DNA of 64,000 nt from Oscillospiraceae bacterium (GCA_017398725.1 JAFQFA010000002.1:228430-292429); one strand, 5' to 3'; numbered from the stretch's first letter, positions 34,179 to 43,113 are shown. Notes: generated by a model not told the origin, from the letters alone. Program-made: numbers and translations.

Positions 34179-34625
34179 TTATACCTCCTTATTCTTGGCG
34201 TATTCCCAAGGCCACGGGTCATCCAACCATCTATAGGGACCCTCACCCACATGCATGTGGTTAAGCGGTCCGCACATTGATTGATACTTATCTTTTGCTT
34301 CGTTGTACATTCTTTGATAAGACCGATACAGCTCTAAAGCTTCCATATCATCCGTGTGGGTGTCCAGATACAGTGCCAATTCCTGAATTGCAAATGCCAT
34401 AGTTTGCAGTTCAGTTAAAGGTGTAACCGGCTTTTCGTTTTTGTTGACCATACCCATGAACGGAAGGTCCAGTCCCGGGAACAATGTTCCTCGCACTAAG
34501 CCCTTTCTGGCCTCATACATCTGCGGATTGTTAAATTGAAACGGTACAAACGGGACAGCAAGAGGGGCCAGAGCCGGCAAGCGACCTTCACCGTTGCTGC
34601 GATCCTTCTTTTTGCGTTCCAACAT
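34179..34625 (-). CDS. CotJA-CotJB fusion spore coat protein
   Basis: 148 residues that combine two proteins usually encoded separately. Residues about 15-60 match CotJA (PLAVPFVPFQ, RGTLFPGLDLPF) and about 70-148 match CotJB (ELALYLDTHTDDMEALELY, CGPLNH, then WLDDPWPWE). No stop or frameshift lies between the parts. GAGGAGG precedes the ATG. It forms an operon with cotJC. Confidence 0.85.
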   Translation of the reverse strand: MLERKKKDRSNGEGRLPALAPLAVPFVPFQFNNPQMYEARKGLVRGTLFPGLDLPFMGMVNKNEKPVTPLTELQTMAFAIQELALYLDTHTDDMEALELYRSYQRMYNEAKDKYQSMCGPLNHMHVGEGPYRWLDDPWPWEYAKNKEV

Positions 34626-34666
34626 GCATTCCTCCTCGAATTAGCTTTGAACTTGTCGTTCCTGCT

Positions 34667-34698
34667 CATCTTATGCGCAGAAGGAAATATTGGTGATT
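34667..34698 (-). promoter_or_regulatory. Possible mother-cell sigma promoter of cotJ
   Basis: On the reverse strand ATCACC (34698-34693), 17 bp, CATAAGATG (34675-34667), which fits the CATA-type -10 of sigma-K/sigma-E promoters and an AC-type -35. An AATATT at the sigma-E -35 position is only 10 bp from the -10, so sigma assignment is open. Confidence 0.35.
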
Positions 34699-34741
34699 CA
34701 TCATAAAAACATCTCATATAATCTTTTGAGGTGTAACAGCT

Positions 34742-35458
34742 ATGGACAGGAAAATCCTACAAAAAATATTACCGATCAACTTTTTAATATTAGCATTACT
34801 GATTGCAGCATCCGCCACATTGAACCATACGATCATTCAAGTTAATCAAATCACACCTGTGGACACTGGAAACATGATCATCATCGATGCTGGCCACGGA
34901 CAACCGGACGGAGGGACAACATCCTGTACAGGCGCTCTGGAATCCGTACTGAACCTGCAAATCAGTGCAAGATTAAATGATTTAATGCATTTTTTCGGCT
35001 TTCGCACAGTCATGACAAGAACAACTGAGGATGCAATCTACACAAAAGGAGAAACCATTGCGCAAAAAAAGATTTCAGACACAAGAAACAGGGTTGATTT
35101 GATCAACAAAACCAGCAACGGGATCCTGATCAGCATTCACCAAAATCACTTTTACGAAAGCCAATATTCCGGTGCGCAGGTTTTCTATGCCAATGATTTG
35201 CAAAGCAAGGTGTTGGCAAAACATATGCAGGATGCACTGGTCGCAGGTTTAGACCCCAGCAGCCGCCGAAAAGCAAAAGCTGCATCCGGTGTATATTTGA
35301 TGGAACACATTAAGTGTCCGGGGGTTTTGGTGGAATGCGGATTTCTCTCTAACAGCAGGGAGGAGGCACTACTGCGATCGGATACATATCAAAAGCAATT
35401 ATGCGGTGTGATTGCAACTGCGTGTTTGTCTTATCTGAATCAATCGTCAACATCTTGA
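34742..35458 (+). CDS. cwlD: N-acetylmuramoyl-L-alanine amidase CwlD
   Basis: 238 residues: an N-terminal membrane anchor/signal (about 10-27), then an amidase_3 domain with zinc ligands in DAGHGQPDGG, the SIHQNHF histidine, and the catalytic glutamate in LVECGFLSN. Size and anchor match CwlD, which makes muramic-delta-lactam in the spore cortex. It diverges from cotJ. Confidence 0.85.
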   Translation: MDRKILQKILPINFLILALLIAASATLNHTIIQVNQITPVDTGNMIIIDAGHGQPDGGTTSCTGALESVLNLQISARLNDLMHFFGFRTVMTRTTEDAIYTKGETIAQKKISDTRNRVDLINKTSNGILISIHQNHFYESQYSGAQVFYANDLQSKVLAKHMQDALVAGLDPSSRRKAKAASGVYLMEHIKCPGVLVECGFLSNSREEALLRSDTYQKQLCGVIATACLSYLNQSSTS

Positions 35459-35483
35459 CCCGTATCAGCAAGCTTGCTATAAT
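35455..35483 (+). promoter_or_regulatory. Sigma-A promoter of radA
   Basis: TTGACC (35455-35460), 17 bp, TGC-TATAAT (35475-35483). The -35 overlaps the cwlD stop codon, so no DNA is spare between the genes. Confidence 0.75.
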
Positions 35484-35511
35484 ATAGAAAAAAGCAAAGG
35501 ATTCTGATAAT

Positions 35512-36870
35512 ATGGTAAAAGCAAAATCAGTTTATTTTTGCACATCCTGCGGTAATGAAACACCCAAGTGGCAAGGCAAATGTCCCGCTTGCGGTCAGTG
35601 GAACACCCTGCAGGAACATATCGAAAAACCCGCCTTAGCAGGCAGACCCAAAAGCTCCATTTCTGCAGATCGGTCACCAAAGCTTCTGAAAGATGTAAAT
35701 TGTGATCATGAAGTCCGATTCACCACCGGGATGGGTGAACTGGATCGCGTACTGGGCGGCGGTGCGGTTTCCGGCTCACTGGTTTTAGTCGGCGGCGCAC
35801 CGGGTATTGGCAAATCAACATTACTTCTTCAAATCTGCAACTGCCTTTGCGCACAGAGAAAAGTTCTCTATGTATCCGGCGAGGAGAGCGAAAAACAGCT
35901 GAAACTCCGTGCTCAGCGGATCGGAGTGGAACCGGAACAGCTTTATGTTCTGGCTGAAACCCGTCTTTCAGACATATTAGAATCAGTGGAAGAAATTAAG
36001 CCTGACATTGTGATCATTGATTCTATCCAAACCATGTATCAAGAAGAAAACGATTCTGCACCCGGCAGTGTCTCGCAGGTAAAAGAGTGTACAATGGCAC
36101 TGATGCAGCTGTCCAAGGCAAACGGAATTACCGTATTCGTTGTAGGGCATATTAACAAAGACGGCGCGATCGCCGGCCCTAAGGTTCTGGAGCATATGGT
36201 GGATTGCGTGCTGTATTTTGAAGGCGATTCTAATACATCCTACCGGCTGTTACGTGCAGTTAAGAACCGTTTTGGCTCTACCAACGAGATTGGTGTATTT
36301 GAAATGAATGATATGGGCTTGGAAGAAGTTCCAAATCCATCCCAAATGCTACTGGACGGGCGTCCGGAAGGTGCATTTGGCACTTGTGTCGCTTGTGTCA
36401 TGGAGGGGACAAGACCGGTTTTGGCAGAAGTGCAGGCTTTGGTAACAAAAACATCCTTCAATGTGCCTCGCCGCACATCTGATGGCTTTGATTTTAATCG
36501 AGCTGCCCTTTTAATGGCCGTTGCAGAAAAACGCGGCGGCATGAAGCTGGGACTGTTTGATGCATATATCAATGTGATCGGCGGCCTGCGTTTGGATGAG
36601 CCCGGTGCTGATCTTCCGGTGGTTCTCGCCATCGCATCTTCCTACAGGGAGCAGGCGATCAGCGATGATCTGGTTGCCATCGGTGAAATTGGACTGACCG
36701 GTGAGATACGTGCTGTTTCCCAACTTAACCAAAGGCTTGCGGAAGTTTCAAGATTGGGCTTTAAAAAGTGCATTATTCCTTATAAAACACCTCAAAAATT
36801 GGAAATTCCCGAAGGTTTGACCGTTTACCGCGTCAAAAACCTCCGGGAAGCCATTGAGATTGCTATGTGA
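35512..36870 (+). CDS. radA: DNA repair protein RadA
   Basis: 452 residues. N-terminal zinc finger (CTSCGNE...CPACGQW, about residues 8-27), RecA-like ATPase with Walker A GGAPGIGKST near 100, the KNRFGS motif, and a Lon-protease-like C-terminal domain (GEIGLTGEIRAV). Helps branch migration in recombination. It converges with the recombinase gene 1 nt away, with no terminator between. Confidence 0.96.
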   Translation: MVKAKSVYFCTSCGNETPKWQGKCPACGQWNTLQEHIEKPALAGRPKSSISADRSPKLLKDVNCDHEVRFTTGMGELDRVLGGGAVSGSLVLVGGAPGIGKSTLLLQICNCLCAQRKVLYVSGEESEKQLKLRAQRIGVEPEQLYVLAETRLSDILESVEEIKPDIVIIDSIQTMYQEENDSAPGSVSQVKECTMALMQLSKANGITVFVVGHINKDGAIAGPKVLEHMVDCVLYFEGDSNTSYRLLRAVKNRFGSTNEIGVFEMNDMGLEEVPNPSQMLLDGRPEGAFGTCVACVMEGTRPVLAEVQALVTKTSFNVPRRTSDGFDFNRAALLMAVAEKRGGMKLGLFDAYINVIGGLRLDEPGADLPVVLAIASSYREQAISDDLVAIGEIGLTGEIRAVSQLNQRLAEVSRLGFKKCIIPYKTPQKLEIPEGLTVYRVKNLREAIEIAM

Positions 36871-36871
36871 T

Positions 36872-37879
36872 TTATTCATCACTGTCAGAGAAATCCAGTT
36901 TCGATAGGGGATTGGCCTCTGCAGCAATCTTTAGTTCTGTATTTTCAATATGTGTATAGATCTGTGTTGTATTCAGATTCTCGTGTCCCAACACCTCTTG
37001 TACAGTCTTTACATCTACGCCACCGGAGAGCATCATGGTTGCTGCCGTGTGGCGTAGTTTATGTGCAGAGAAAGATTCCGGATCTAAACCCGCCATTAGT
37101 AAGTACTTCTTAACCAAACGGTGAACTGCTGAAACACTGATTCTATTACTGTCTCTAGAGCCGAATAGTGCACGATTATCTGATAGAACCTGCTTGTTTC
37201 GTTCCGGCAAATAATCATCAATTGCTTTCTTGCAAGCAGAACCAAAATACACAAACCGTTCTTTATTTCCTTTACCGATCACCCGAATACGGTCTTCATA
37301 CACATCCGTTAGATTTAATCCAACCAGCTCACTGCGGCGAATACCGCAATTTAGGAAAATCATCAAAATAGCATAATCCCGCTTTTGATTCTGGCCGGAA
37401 GCCGCCCTCAACAGCGCCGAAGACTGCTCTAATGTCAAATATTTCGGCAAACTCTTTCGCAGCTTTGGATATTCTAAATCTGCCACCGGATTATCCTCTA
37501 AAAGTTTCGTTCTTACCGTTAAATACTTAAAAAATGACTTAAGAGAAGACAATTTTCTTGCTCTTGCAGCTGTTTCAATACCTCGGTCGGGGGCAGGGGA
37601 GTCCGGATTCGGTATACGATCATTGGCTAGATACGATAAAAAATCAAAAATATCCGACGTATTGATACTGCGAATAAAATTAATATCAATATCTTTAATC
37701 GGAATATCATCCAATCTGGTCGTGATGGGCATGTCATTACGCATTAGCTTTATGAACCGAAGAAACATTCTCAGATCTAAGTAATATTCTCCAATTGTTC
37801 TGGGAGATTGACCTTTGATTGTCTCGTGATATGTTAAAAAATCACGCAAAAGTTGTGGACAGTCGTTATATCGATTCAT
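36872..37879 (-). CDS. Tyrosine recombinase, XerC-like
   Basis: 335 residues. SAM-like N-terminal core-binding domain (about 1-150), then the catalytic domain with RKHRH-Y set: Arg in NCGIRRSELVGL, HKLRHTAATMM, GHENLNTTQIY. GGAGGG precedes the ATG. It has a longer linker (NPDSPAPDRG) than XerC/XerD. It may act in chromosome dimer resolution with the XerD-like protein encoded 620 bp away, or be a domesticated integrase. Confidence 0.85.
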   Translation of the reverse strand: MNRYNDCPQLLRDFLTYHETIKGQSPRTIGEYYLDLRMFLRFIKLMRNDMPITTRLDDIPIKDIDINFIRSINTSDIFDFLSYLANDRIPNPDSPAPDRGIETAARARKLSSLKSFFKYLTVRTKLLEDNPVADLEYPKLRKSLPKYLTLEQSSALLRAASGQNQKRDYAILMIFLNCGIRRSELVGLNLTDVYEDRIRVIGKGNKERFVYFGSACKKAIDDYLPERNKQVLSDNRALFGSRDSNRISVSAVHRLVKKYLLMAGLDPESFSAHKLRHTAATMMLSGGVDVKTVQEVLGHENLNTTQIYTHIENTELKIAAEANPLSKLDFSDSDE

Positions 37880-38330
37880 CGAAAACCCTCCAGTAATATT
37901 CGAACAAATTTGCTATATTATGTAATATTTATATGATGTAGTAGTAAAGAGCGGGTGCAGTATAGGTGATATTCTACAGATGTTTTTAATCATCAGAAAA
38001 TAGAAGATATTGTTCCATTTAATTCACTCGTATGAAGCTATTCTTGTATGTGAGATTCTGTGATTAAATTCTATCATAGTACAATAGCGAACACAACAAG
38101 CAAATACAGAACCGGATGATCATAGCAGTTACTTAGTGAAAAGAAATACCAGCAACACCAAAGCAATAATATAACATATAAACAGTTCTAAATATTTATC
38201 ATTACTATAAAGAGTACAGGTATGCCACTAACAAATTACTCTTGTTATTAATAGAGAGAAATAGCGTCAATATAAGCGGAAATCATGCATCCTAGCACAG
38301 CCGGATTTCCCTTTGAACTAATTATATCAC
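37880..38330. other. AT-rich non-coding stretch between two recombinase genes
   Basis: About 450 bp with no credible gene on either strand and no clear sigma-A promoter for the recombinase. The composition is distinctly AT-rich. I see no tRNA, dif-like site or repeat with the rest of the window. Confidence 0.5.
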
Positions 38331-38394
38331 ATTTCTACCTCGAACGCAACAAAATTTTTATTTTGTTGCGTTGGGCAGGTGAAAAGGTAGAAAT
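38331..38394. repeat. Nested perfect inverted repeats (10 bp outer, 13 bp inner)
   Basis: Outer arms ATTTCTACCT (38331-38340)/AGGTAGAAAT (38385-38394). Inner arms AACGCAACAAAAT (38343-38355)/ATTTTGTTGCGTT (38360-38372) with a TTTT loop. Only 2 nt separate the arms on the left, but 12 nt on the right. It could be a structured RNA, a recombination site or a mobile-element end. Confidence 0.85.
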
Positions 38395-38460
38395 GATTAC
38401 AAAGCACACTATTTTAATATCTCTTACTCCCCCTCGCTTCAACACCAGATTCTTTTACAG

Positions 38461-38497
38461 AAAATCCCTCCGTGTGGTTTACACGGAGGGATTTTTC
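38461..38497 (-). terminator. Terminator of xerD
   Basis: Stem AAAATCCCTCCGTGT/ACACGGAGGGATTTT with a 5-nt GGTTT loop, starting a few nt beyond the xerD stop. T-rich on both strands. Confidence 0.75.
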
Positions 38498-38501
38498 ATA
38501 A

Positions 38502-39386
38502 TCAATATTTAGGATGGCACTTTTCATACACAGACTTTAGCTTCTGGTTGACCATCTGCGTGTAAAGCTGCGTTGAAGAAATATCACTATGGCCCATCAG
38601 TTCCTGCAACGAACCCAAGTCTGCCCCATTTTCGAGCAAATGCACCGCAAAACTGTGGCGCAATGTATGGGGCGTAATTTCTTTGTCAATATGTGCGGTC
38701 GCCTGATAGTGTTTAAGGATCTTCCAAAATCCCTGCCGGCTCATCCGGATACCATTAACATTTACAAACAAAGCAGTTTCTGCCGGAGACGAAATGATTC
38801 CGGAACGAACATCTTTCATATAAACACTAAGCGCCTTCAGTGCTGCGGGATACAGCGGAATCACGCGGTTCTTTTTGGCACCGTTGCACTTAATGATACC
38901 CAATTCCAAATTTACATCGTCAACATCCAGACTGATCAGTTCTGTTACACGAATACCAGTTGCGTACATAACCTCCAGCATCGCCTTGTCACGATAGCCT
39001 TTCGCATCCACGCACACAGGTTGTGCCAAAAGCGTTTCGATCTCTCTACTCGACAAGATCTGCGGCAGCTTCTTCTCTCCCCTATTTACATGCACATCAT
39101 AAACAGGATTCGTTTCCAAGAAACCGGAAGAAACTACGTGTGCATAGAAATTCTTTAGGCTTGCTACAGAACGTGATACAGTCGCAGCAGTACGACCTTC
39201 ATCCGTCAAATGTGCGAGGTACTGCGCAATATTCTGTTGTGAGACATCCACAACATCGATCTGCTGCGTCTCATGAAGCCAAACCGCAAATTGCCGAATG
39301 TCTCGCATGTACGAGCTGATGGTGTTGGCCGATGCCTGCTTTACCTTTTTCAGGTAATTCTCATAGGCTTGAATCAGATCCAACAT
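38502..39386 (-). CDS. xerD: Tyrosine recombinase XerD
   Basis: 294 residues, the standard XerC/D length. Catalytic residues: Arg in YATGIRVTELISL, HTLRHSFAVHLLENG, GHSDISSTQLYT with the nucleophilic Tyr. It resolves chromosome dimers at dif. It follows the small membrane protein gene, as xerD follows spoIIM in several Firmicutes. Confidence 0.88.
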   Translation of the reverse strand: MLDLIQAYENYLKKVKQASANTISSYMRDIRQFAVWLHETQQIDVVDVSQQNIAQYLAHLTDEGRTAATVSRSVASLKNFYAHVVSSGFLETNPVYDVHVNRGEKKLPQILSSREIETLLAQPVCVDAKGYRDKAMLEVMYATGIRVTELISLDVDDVNLELGIIKCNGAKKNRVIPLYPAALKALSVYMKDVRSGIISSPAETALFVNVNGIRMSRQGFWKILKHYQATAHIDKEITPHTLRHSFAVHLLENGADLGSLQELMGHSDISSTQLYTQMVNQKLKSVYEKCHPKY

Positions 39387-39404
39387 GAATAAGCGAACCT
39401 ACCT

Positions 39405-39929
39405 CTACAAATGAATAAACAGCATCGCTGTAAAGGGATAAACATAAATATAATCCAGCGCAAAAATGAGACAAAGCGCAAGAAAACAAGACAATAAAAT
39501 CCGTTTCAAATTTCTTCTGTGACCGGAACACAGCCAAAACCAAAGGCAGCAATATACAGCCAACCCAAGTAAGCGCGGAAACAAAACAAAAGCGTTAATC
39601 AGCCACCCGGCAACAGGAAATGATATCAACACACATTTTAGCGAAAAAGAAACCATTGCACTTTCCAGCAGCAAAAGCGGCAGAAGGAAATATAAACAAT
39701 TCCTGCGGATAAGCAGCAACGTAAAAAAGAACGGAAGCATTAATAGTACGAATGTAACGACTGCGCTAGGCTGGGAATTTACCAACCCCTGTATGCTGTC
39801 CGAAAATTCTGACACGATCGCTCCACCTAAGCAAGACCCGATCCAAAAACCGGATATCGCCGTCAAGAAGAGCGCCACAAAAATAATGAAAGAATGTTTA
39901 CTTTTATATGCAGAAAATTTCTTGTACAA
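39405..39929 (-). CDS. Polytopic membrane protein, possibly SpoIIM-related
   Basis: 174 residues from TTG 39929 (GGAGGG 8 nt upstream). Five or six hydrophobic spans with a short basic N-terminus (YKKFSAYKSKHS). Length, topology and position before xerD recall SpoIIM, the engulfment protein, but I see no decisive motif. It could equally be an unrelated membrane protein. Confidence 0.55.
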   Translation of the reverse strand: MYKKFSAYKSKHSFIIFVALFLTAISGFWIGSCLGGAIVSEFSDSIQGLVNSQPSAVVTFVLLMLPFFFTLLLIRRNCLYFLLPLLLLESAMVSFSLKCVLISFPVAGWLINAFVLFPRLLGLAVYCCLWFWLCSGHRRNLKRILLSCFLALCLIFALDYIYVYPFTAMLFIHL

Positions 39930-40027
39930 TGTCTACTGCCCTCCGTGAAACGGCACTCAAAGCGAATGGGAAATATATTCACAAAGCATGCGAAAACATT
40001 TTGTGTCAGTAAACATATTACTTGAAC

Positions 40028-40056
40028 ACTATACATCAATTTTATACAAAAAGCAA
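40028..40056 (-). promoter_or_regulatory. Sigma-A promoter of the membrane protein-xerD operon
   Basis: On the reverse strand TTGCTT (40056-40051), 17 bp, TATAGT (40033-40028), about 100 nt before the TTG start. Confidence 0.55.
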
Positions 40057-40285
40057 GCAAATATGAATATAATTCGGTTTTTTGTGAATTATGACAATTA
40101 TTTATGTCAACAATATTATGTTAACGAGCGCAACCAATTTGGATAAAAATTGCATATCGAATGTATATTGCAACATCTTGGGGCACGCGAGATGCCGGCA
40201 ACACTAGATGTAGTTTTGCATCCTTTCCTTCATATTTTTGTCCGATGAGGTAAACGAAATTTACCTGCGCTGTTTTTTGTACAAC
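40057..40285. other. Non-coding region with direct repeats and foldable segments
   Basis: Contains TTATGTCAA and TTATGTTAA direct repeats 5 bp apart near 40101-40123, an AGGTAAA/TTTACCT hairpin near 40240-40258, and a segment (40170-40213) foldable through ACATCT/AGATGT. No gene seen. Confidence 0.4.
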
Positions 40286-40711
40286 TTAACAATAGCGCTT
40301 TTTAAATTTTACCGTTTTTCCCTTTCCGGTTACAGCGTGTAGTATATATGCGCACACACAAAATGATACAACTGCAACAGCCAATCCAACCCAAAAAGAA
40401 GCAATGTCTATTTGCCACAGCAACAGCCCAGATACAACCTGTATCAAATAACAAATCAGTACACAAACGCCGGCGTTGATCAGCTTGTTTTCACCGGACA
40501 GAAACCAAGTCGCTATTATCCCGGCTATCATTCCTGCTGCACGGATACAATGGGCAAGCATGTTCAAACTTGACTCCCCTATCGTCCCTTCCCCAACCAA
40601 AGCTGCCAGAACAATCGCTCCGATCAATTCTAGCAACAATGCACTTAAAACACCAAAGGTAATAGATGCAACAATCGGCATTTCTTTATGTTTTTTACGG
40701 CTATATTTCAT
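40286..40711 (-). CDS. TIGR04086 family membrane protein
   Basis: 141 residues from ATG 40711 (GGAAGGGG upstream). Four membrane helices with a basic N-terminus (KYSRKKHKE). The family is found mainly in endospore-forming Firmicutes; function unknown. It lies downstream of a phosphohexomutase gene that has its own terminator. Confidence 0.8.
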   Translation of the reverse strand: MKYSRKKHKEMPIVASITFGVLSALLLELIGAIVLAALVGEGTIGESSLNMLAHCIRAAGMIAGIIATWFLSGENKLINAGVCVLICYLIQVVSGLLLWQIDIASFWVGLAVAVVSFCVCAYILHAVTGKGKTVKFKKRYC

Positions 40712-40750
40712 ATAATACACCCCTTCCTGTACAAGCATATTCTGATCAAC

Positions 40751-40783
40751 AAAAAAAATAACGGAGAGCATCGCTCTCCGTTA
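40751..40783 (-). terminator. Terminator of pgcA
   Basis: TAACGGAGAGC (40759-40769)/GCTCTCCGTTA (40773-40783), followed on the reverse strand by eight T. Confidence 0.85.
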
Positions 40784-40792
40784 TAAAATATT

Positions 40793-42484
40793 TTACGACA
40801 TCTGTTTGATCATGGCATCGAGATTTCTTCCAGCTTCTTCCTGCGTCGACGCAATCGATGTAAAATAGTATTTCACTTTGGGCTCAGTACCGGATGGTCT
40901 GACAATTACACTGCCAAAATCTCCCAAAATATACTCCAACACATTAGATGCCGGAAGCTGCAGTGAAGCCTCTTTTCCTGCAACCAAATCAACTTCAATC
41001 CTTGTCTTGTAATCGCGAACTTTTGTTACTGCAATGCCGCCAATAGAAACAGGTGTATTTGCACGCAGGTCCAGCATAATTTTCGCAGCTTTTTCCATCG
41101 CGTCAGCACCGCTTAGTTCAACACTCTTCACTTTTGCCAAATACTGCCCGTAACGCTCATAAAGATCATTCATCGCATCAACGATCGTTTTACCTTTTTG
41201 CTTCAGATCAGCCGCCATCTCACAAACCAGCATAGATGCTACAACCGCGTCTTTATCTCTGGCATAAGTTCCCTTCAGATATCCACAGCTTTCCTCGAAG
41301 CCAAAAACAAACCGATCTTCGCGCCCCTGCTCCTCCAACGCCAGAATCTCTCCGCCAATATACTTAAAGCCGGTAAGGACCGTGCGCATCTGCACACCAT
41401 AGGTCTCTGCAATCCGGTCAGCTAAAGCAGAAGACACAATGCTTCGAACAGCCATCGCATTTTCAGGAATATCATTCTTCTCTTTTCTCGCTTTAAGAAT
41501 ATACGCAAGCAGTAAGCATCCCAACTCGTTACCCGAAAGTTTTTTATAGCCGCCGTTGTATGGAACTGCGATTGCAACACGATCACAATCCGGATCTGTG
41601 CCCAAAATCACATCACAGGGATTTTCTTGTGCCACTGCATAGCTCTCACGCAACGCTGCGTCAGTTTCCGGATTCGGATACTCGCAAGTTTTAAAATCGC
41701 CGTCAGGCTTCTCCTGACACGCGACGACCGTTGTTCTAACGCCAAGTCTTTTGAAAATTTCTCTGACAGGCTCATTGCCCGTTCCGCAAAGAGGTGTATA
41801 CACAACCTGCACGCCGGTTTTTGCAATCAAATCCGGGTTGATTGCTTCCCGTAGTACTGTGCAGTAATATTCTTCCCATAGATCCTGTCCAATGTAACAG
41901 ATTAGCCCTTGCTGCATATATGCATCAAAGGATGCTTTTTCCGGAACGAAGTATGGGATTTTACTGATTTGTTCTGTAACAACCGCAGCCGGAGCATCCG
42001 TCATCTGACATCCATCCGGACCGTAGCATTTTACGCCATTATACTCACCGGAGTTGTGGCTTGCAGAAATCACAATACCGCAACCGCATTTCAGCTTACG
42101 AACAGCAAAGGAAAGCATAGGTGTCGGTGCCAAGCGGTCAAACAAATAGGTTACGATACCAGCTTCCGCGAAGGCGACCGCACATACCTGTGCAAACAAC
42201 TTAGAGTTATGTCTGGAATCATATCCGATTGCCGCGATTTTGGGCAAGTCGGTCCCAACCAGCCATGCAGCCATTCCCTGCGCAGCTCTACGCACTGTGT
42301 AATAATTCAGTCGATTGCTACCCATGCCCATAACGCCACGCATACCGGCAGTACCAAACTGCAACTCTGAAGCAAAACGGCCTTTCAGCTCGTCTACATT
42401 ATCCTTAATAGAGTCTAACTCTGCTTTTTCATCTGCGGACAAATCAGCGTTACACCAGAAAGCATAGTTTTCAAGATAATTCAT
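40793..42484 (-). CDS. pgcA: Phospho-sugar mutase (phosphoglucomutase type)
   Basis: 563 residues from ATG 42484 (AGGGAGG upstream). Alpha-D-phosphohexomutase: phosphoserine loop ISASHNSGEYNG, metal loop GTDPDCDR, sugar loop FGFEESCGY and phosphate-binding RPSGTEPK. Length and motifs fit the PgcA/PgmB-type phosphoglucomutase supplying glucose-1-phosphate. A second, shorter mutase is encoded at 54704. Confidence 0.93.
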   Translation of the reverse strand: MNYLENYAFWCNADLSADEKAELDSIKDNVDELKGRFASELQFGTAGMRGVMGMGSNRLNYYTVRRAAQGMAAWLVGTDLPKIAAIGYDSRHNSKLFAQVCAVAFAEAGIVTYLFDRLAPTPMLSFAVRKLKCGCGIVISASHNSGEYNGVKCYGPDGCQMTDAPAAVVTEQISKIPYFVPEKASFDAYMQQGLICYIGQDLWEEYYCTVLREAINPDLIAKTGVQVVYTPLCGTGNEPVREIFKRLGVRTTVVACQEKPDGDFKTCEYPNPETDAALRESYAVAQENPCDVILGTDPDCDRVAIAVPYNGGYKKLSGNELGCLLLAYILKARKEKNDIPENAMAVRSIVSSALADRIAETYGVQMRTVLTGFKYIGGEILALEEQGREDRFVFGFEESCGYLKGTYARDKDAVVASMLVCEMAADLKQKGKTIVDAMNDLYERYGQYLAKVKSVELSGADAMEKAAKIMLDLRANTPVSIGGIAVTKVRDYKTRIEVDLVAGKEASLQLPASNVLEYILGDFGSVIVRPSGTEPKVKYYFTSIASTQEEAGRNLDAMIKQMS

Positions 42485-42500
42485 ACAATTCCTCCCTAAT

Positions 42501-42533
42501 AAAAAACAGCCCAAAAATAAATTTGAGCTGTTT
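42501..42533 (-). terminator. Terminator between the DivIVA-like gene and pgcA
   Basis: On the reverse strand AAACAGCTCAAA pairs with TTTGGGCTGTTT (one G-U) and runs into TTTTTT. Confidence 0.65.
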
Positions 42534-42539
42534 CTATAT

Positions 42540-43043
42540 TTACTCTACATCAATGGTTGCAGCGCTTGCACGCTTTTCCTGATTTTCAACCAAAACTTTG
42601 AACTTTGCGCGGGTGTCGCGCACATCTTCCAAAGACATAGCAATGGCTTCCTCAGTGCGGCGCAGAGCATCATCCATGTAATCATTACTGGCCTTGCGAA
42701 GCTCGGCCATACGGGTTTGGGTCTGCTCAAACATCTCACGGCACTGACGCTTTGCTTCCTGATAAATTTCTTCCTGCTGAACCAACTGTTCAGCTTTTTC
42801 CTGTGCCTGACGGATCAAGGACTCTGCCTCCCGACGAGCCTGACCGATCAGTTCATTGCGAGATTCCACAATCGTACGGGCCTGCTTGAGCTCCACAGGC
42901 AGCTGTGCGATTACTTCATCCAAGGTGTCGAGCACTTTATCACGCTCTAAAATGCACTTATCTGCGCCCAGAGGCAGAGCTCTGGCATCCTGCACCATAT
43001 CATATAACGCAGAAATAATATCCTCAATTGTCTGTTCGTTCAT
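42540..43043 (-). CDS. DivIVA-like coiled-coil protein
   Basis: 167 residues, almost entirely charged helix rich in Glu, Arg and Gln (RREAESLIRQAQEKAEQL, then CREMFEQTQTRMAEL). Such proteins are often labelled ATPase or ATP synthase subunit because of the coiled coil, without support. No catalytic motif. AAGGAGG precedes the ATG. It lies downstream of rsmD, where coaD is often found, but coaD is absent. Confidence 0.75.
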   Translation of the reverse strand: MNEQTIEDIISALYDMVQDARALPLGADKCILERDKVLDTLDEVIAQLPVELKQARTIVESRNELIGQARREAESLIRQAQEKAEQLVQQEEIYQEAKRQCREMFEQTQTRMAELRKASNDYMDDALRRTEEAIAMSLEDVRDTRAKFKVLVENQEKRASAATIDVE

Positions 43044-43113
43044 TATCTACTTCCTCCTTAATAATGACAGCCGATGCTGCCGGGTATTTGGGGTCTGCCG
43101 TGGGACCAAAGGA

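Noticed and set aside
38285-38512. A 75-codon forward open frame between the recombinases
   Set aside because: It crosses the nested palindrome and the xerD terminator and has no ribosome site; not a credible gene.
40095-40125. Possible dif site near xerD (TTATGTTAAC resembles a XerD arm)
   Set aside because: The opposite arm does not match a XerC site in sequence or orientation, and the two 9-mers are direct, not inverted.
40165-40290. Resemblance of the reverse strand to a c-di-GMP-I (GEMM) riboswitch
   Set aside because: Short matches to GGCAAA, GCAAAGC, TCTA and TTGCCG occur in the right order, but the P2 and P3 stems do not pair and the spacing is wrong. A covariance search with the GEMM family would settle it; I do not report it as a riboswitch.
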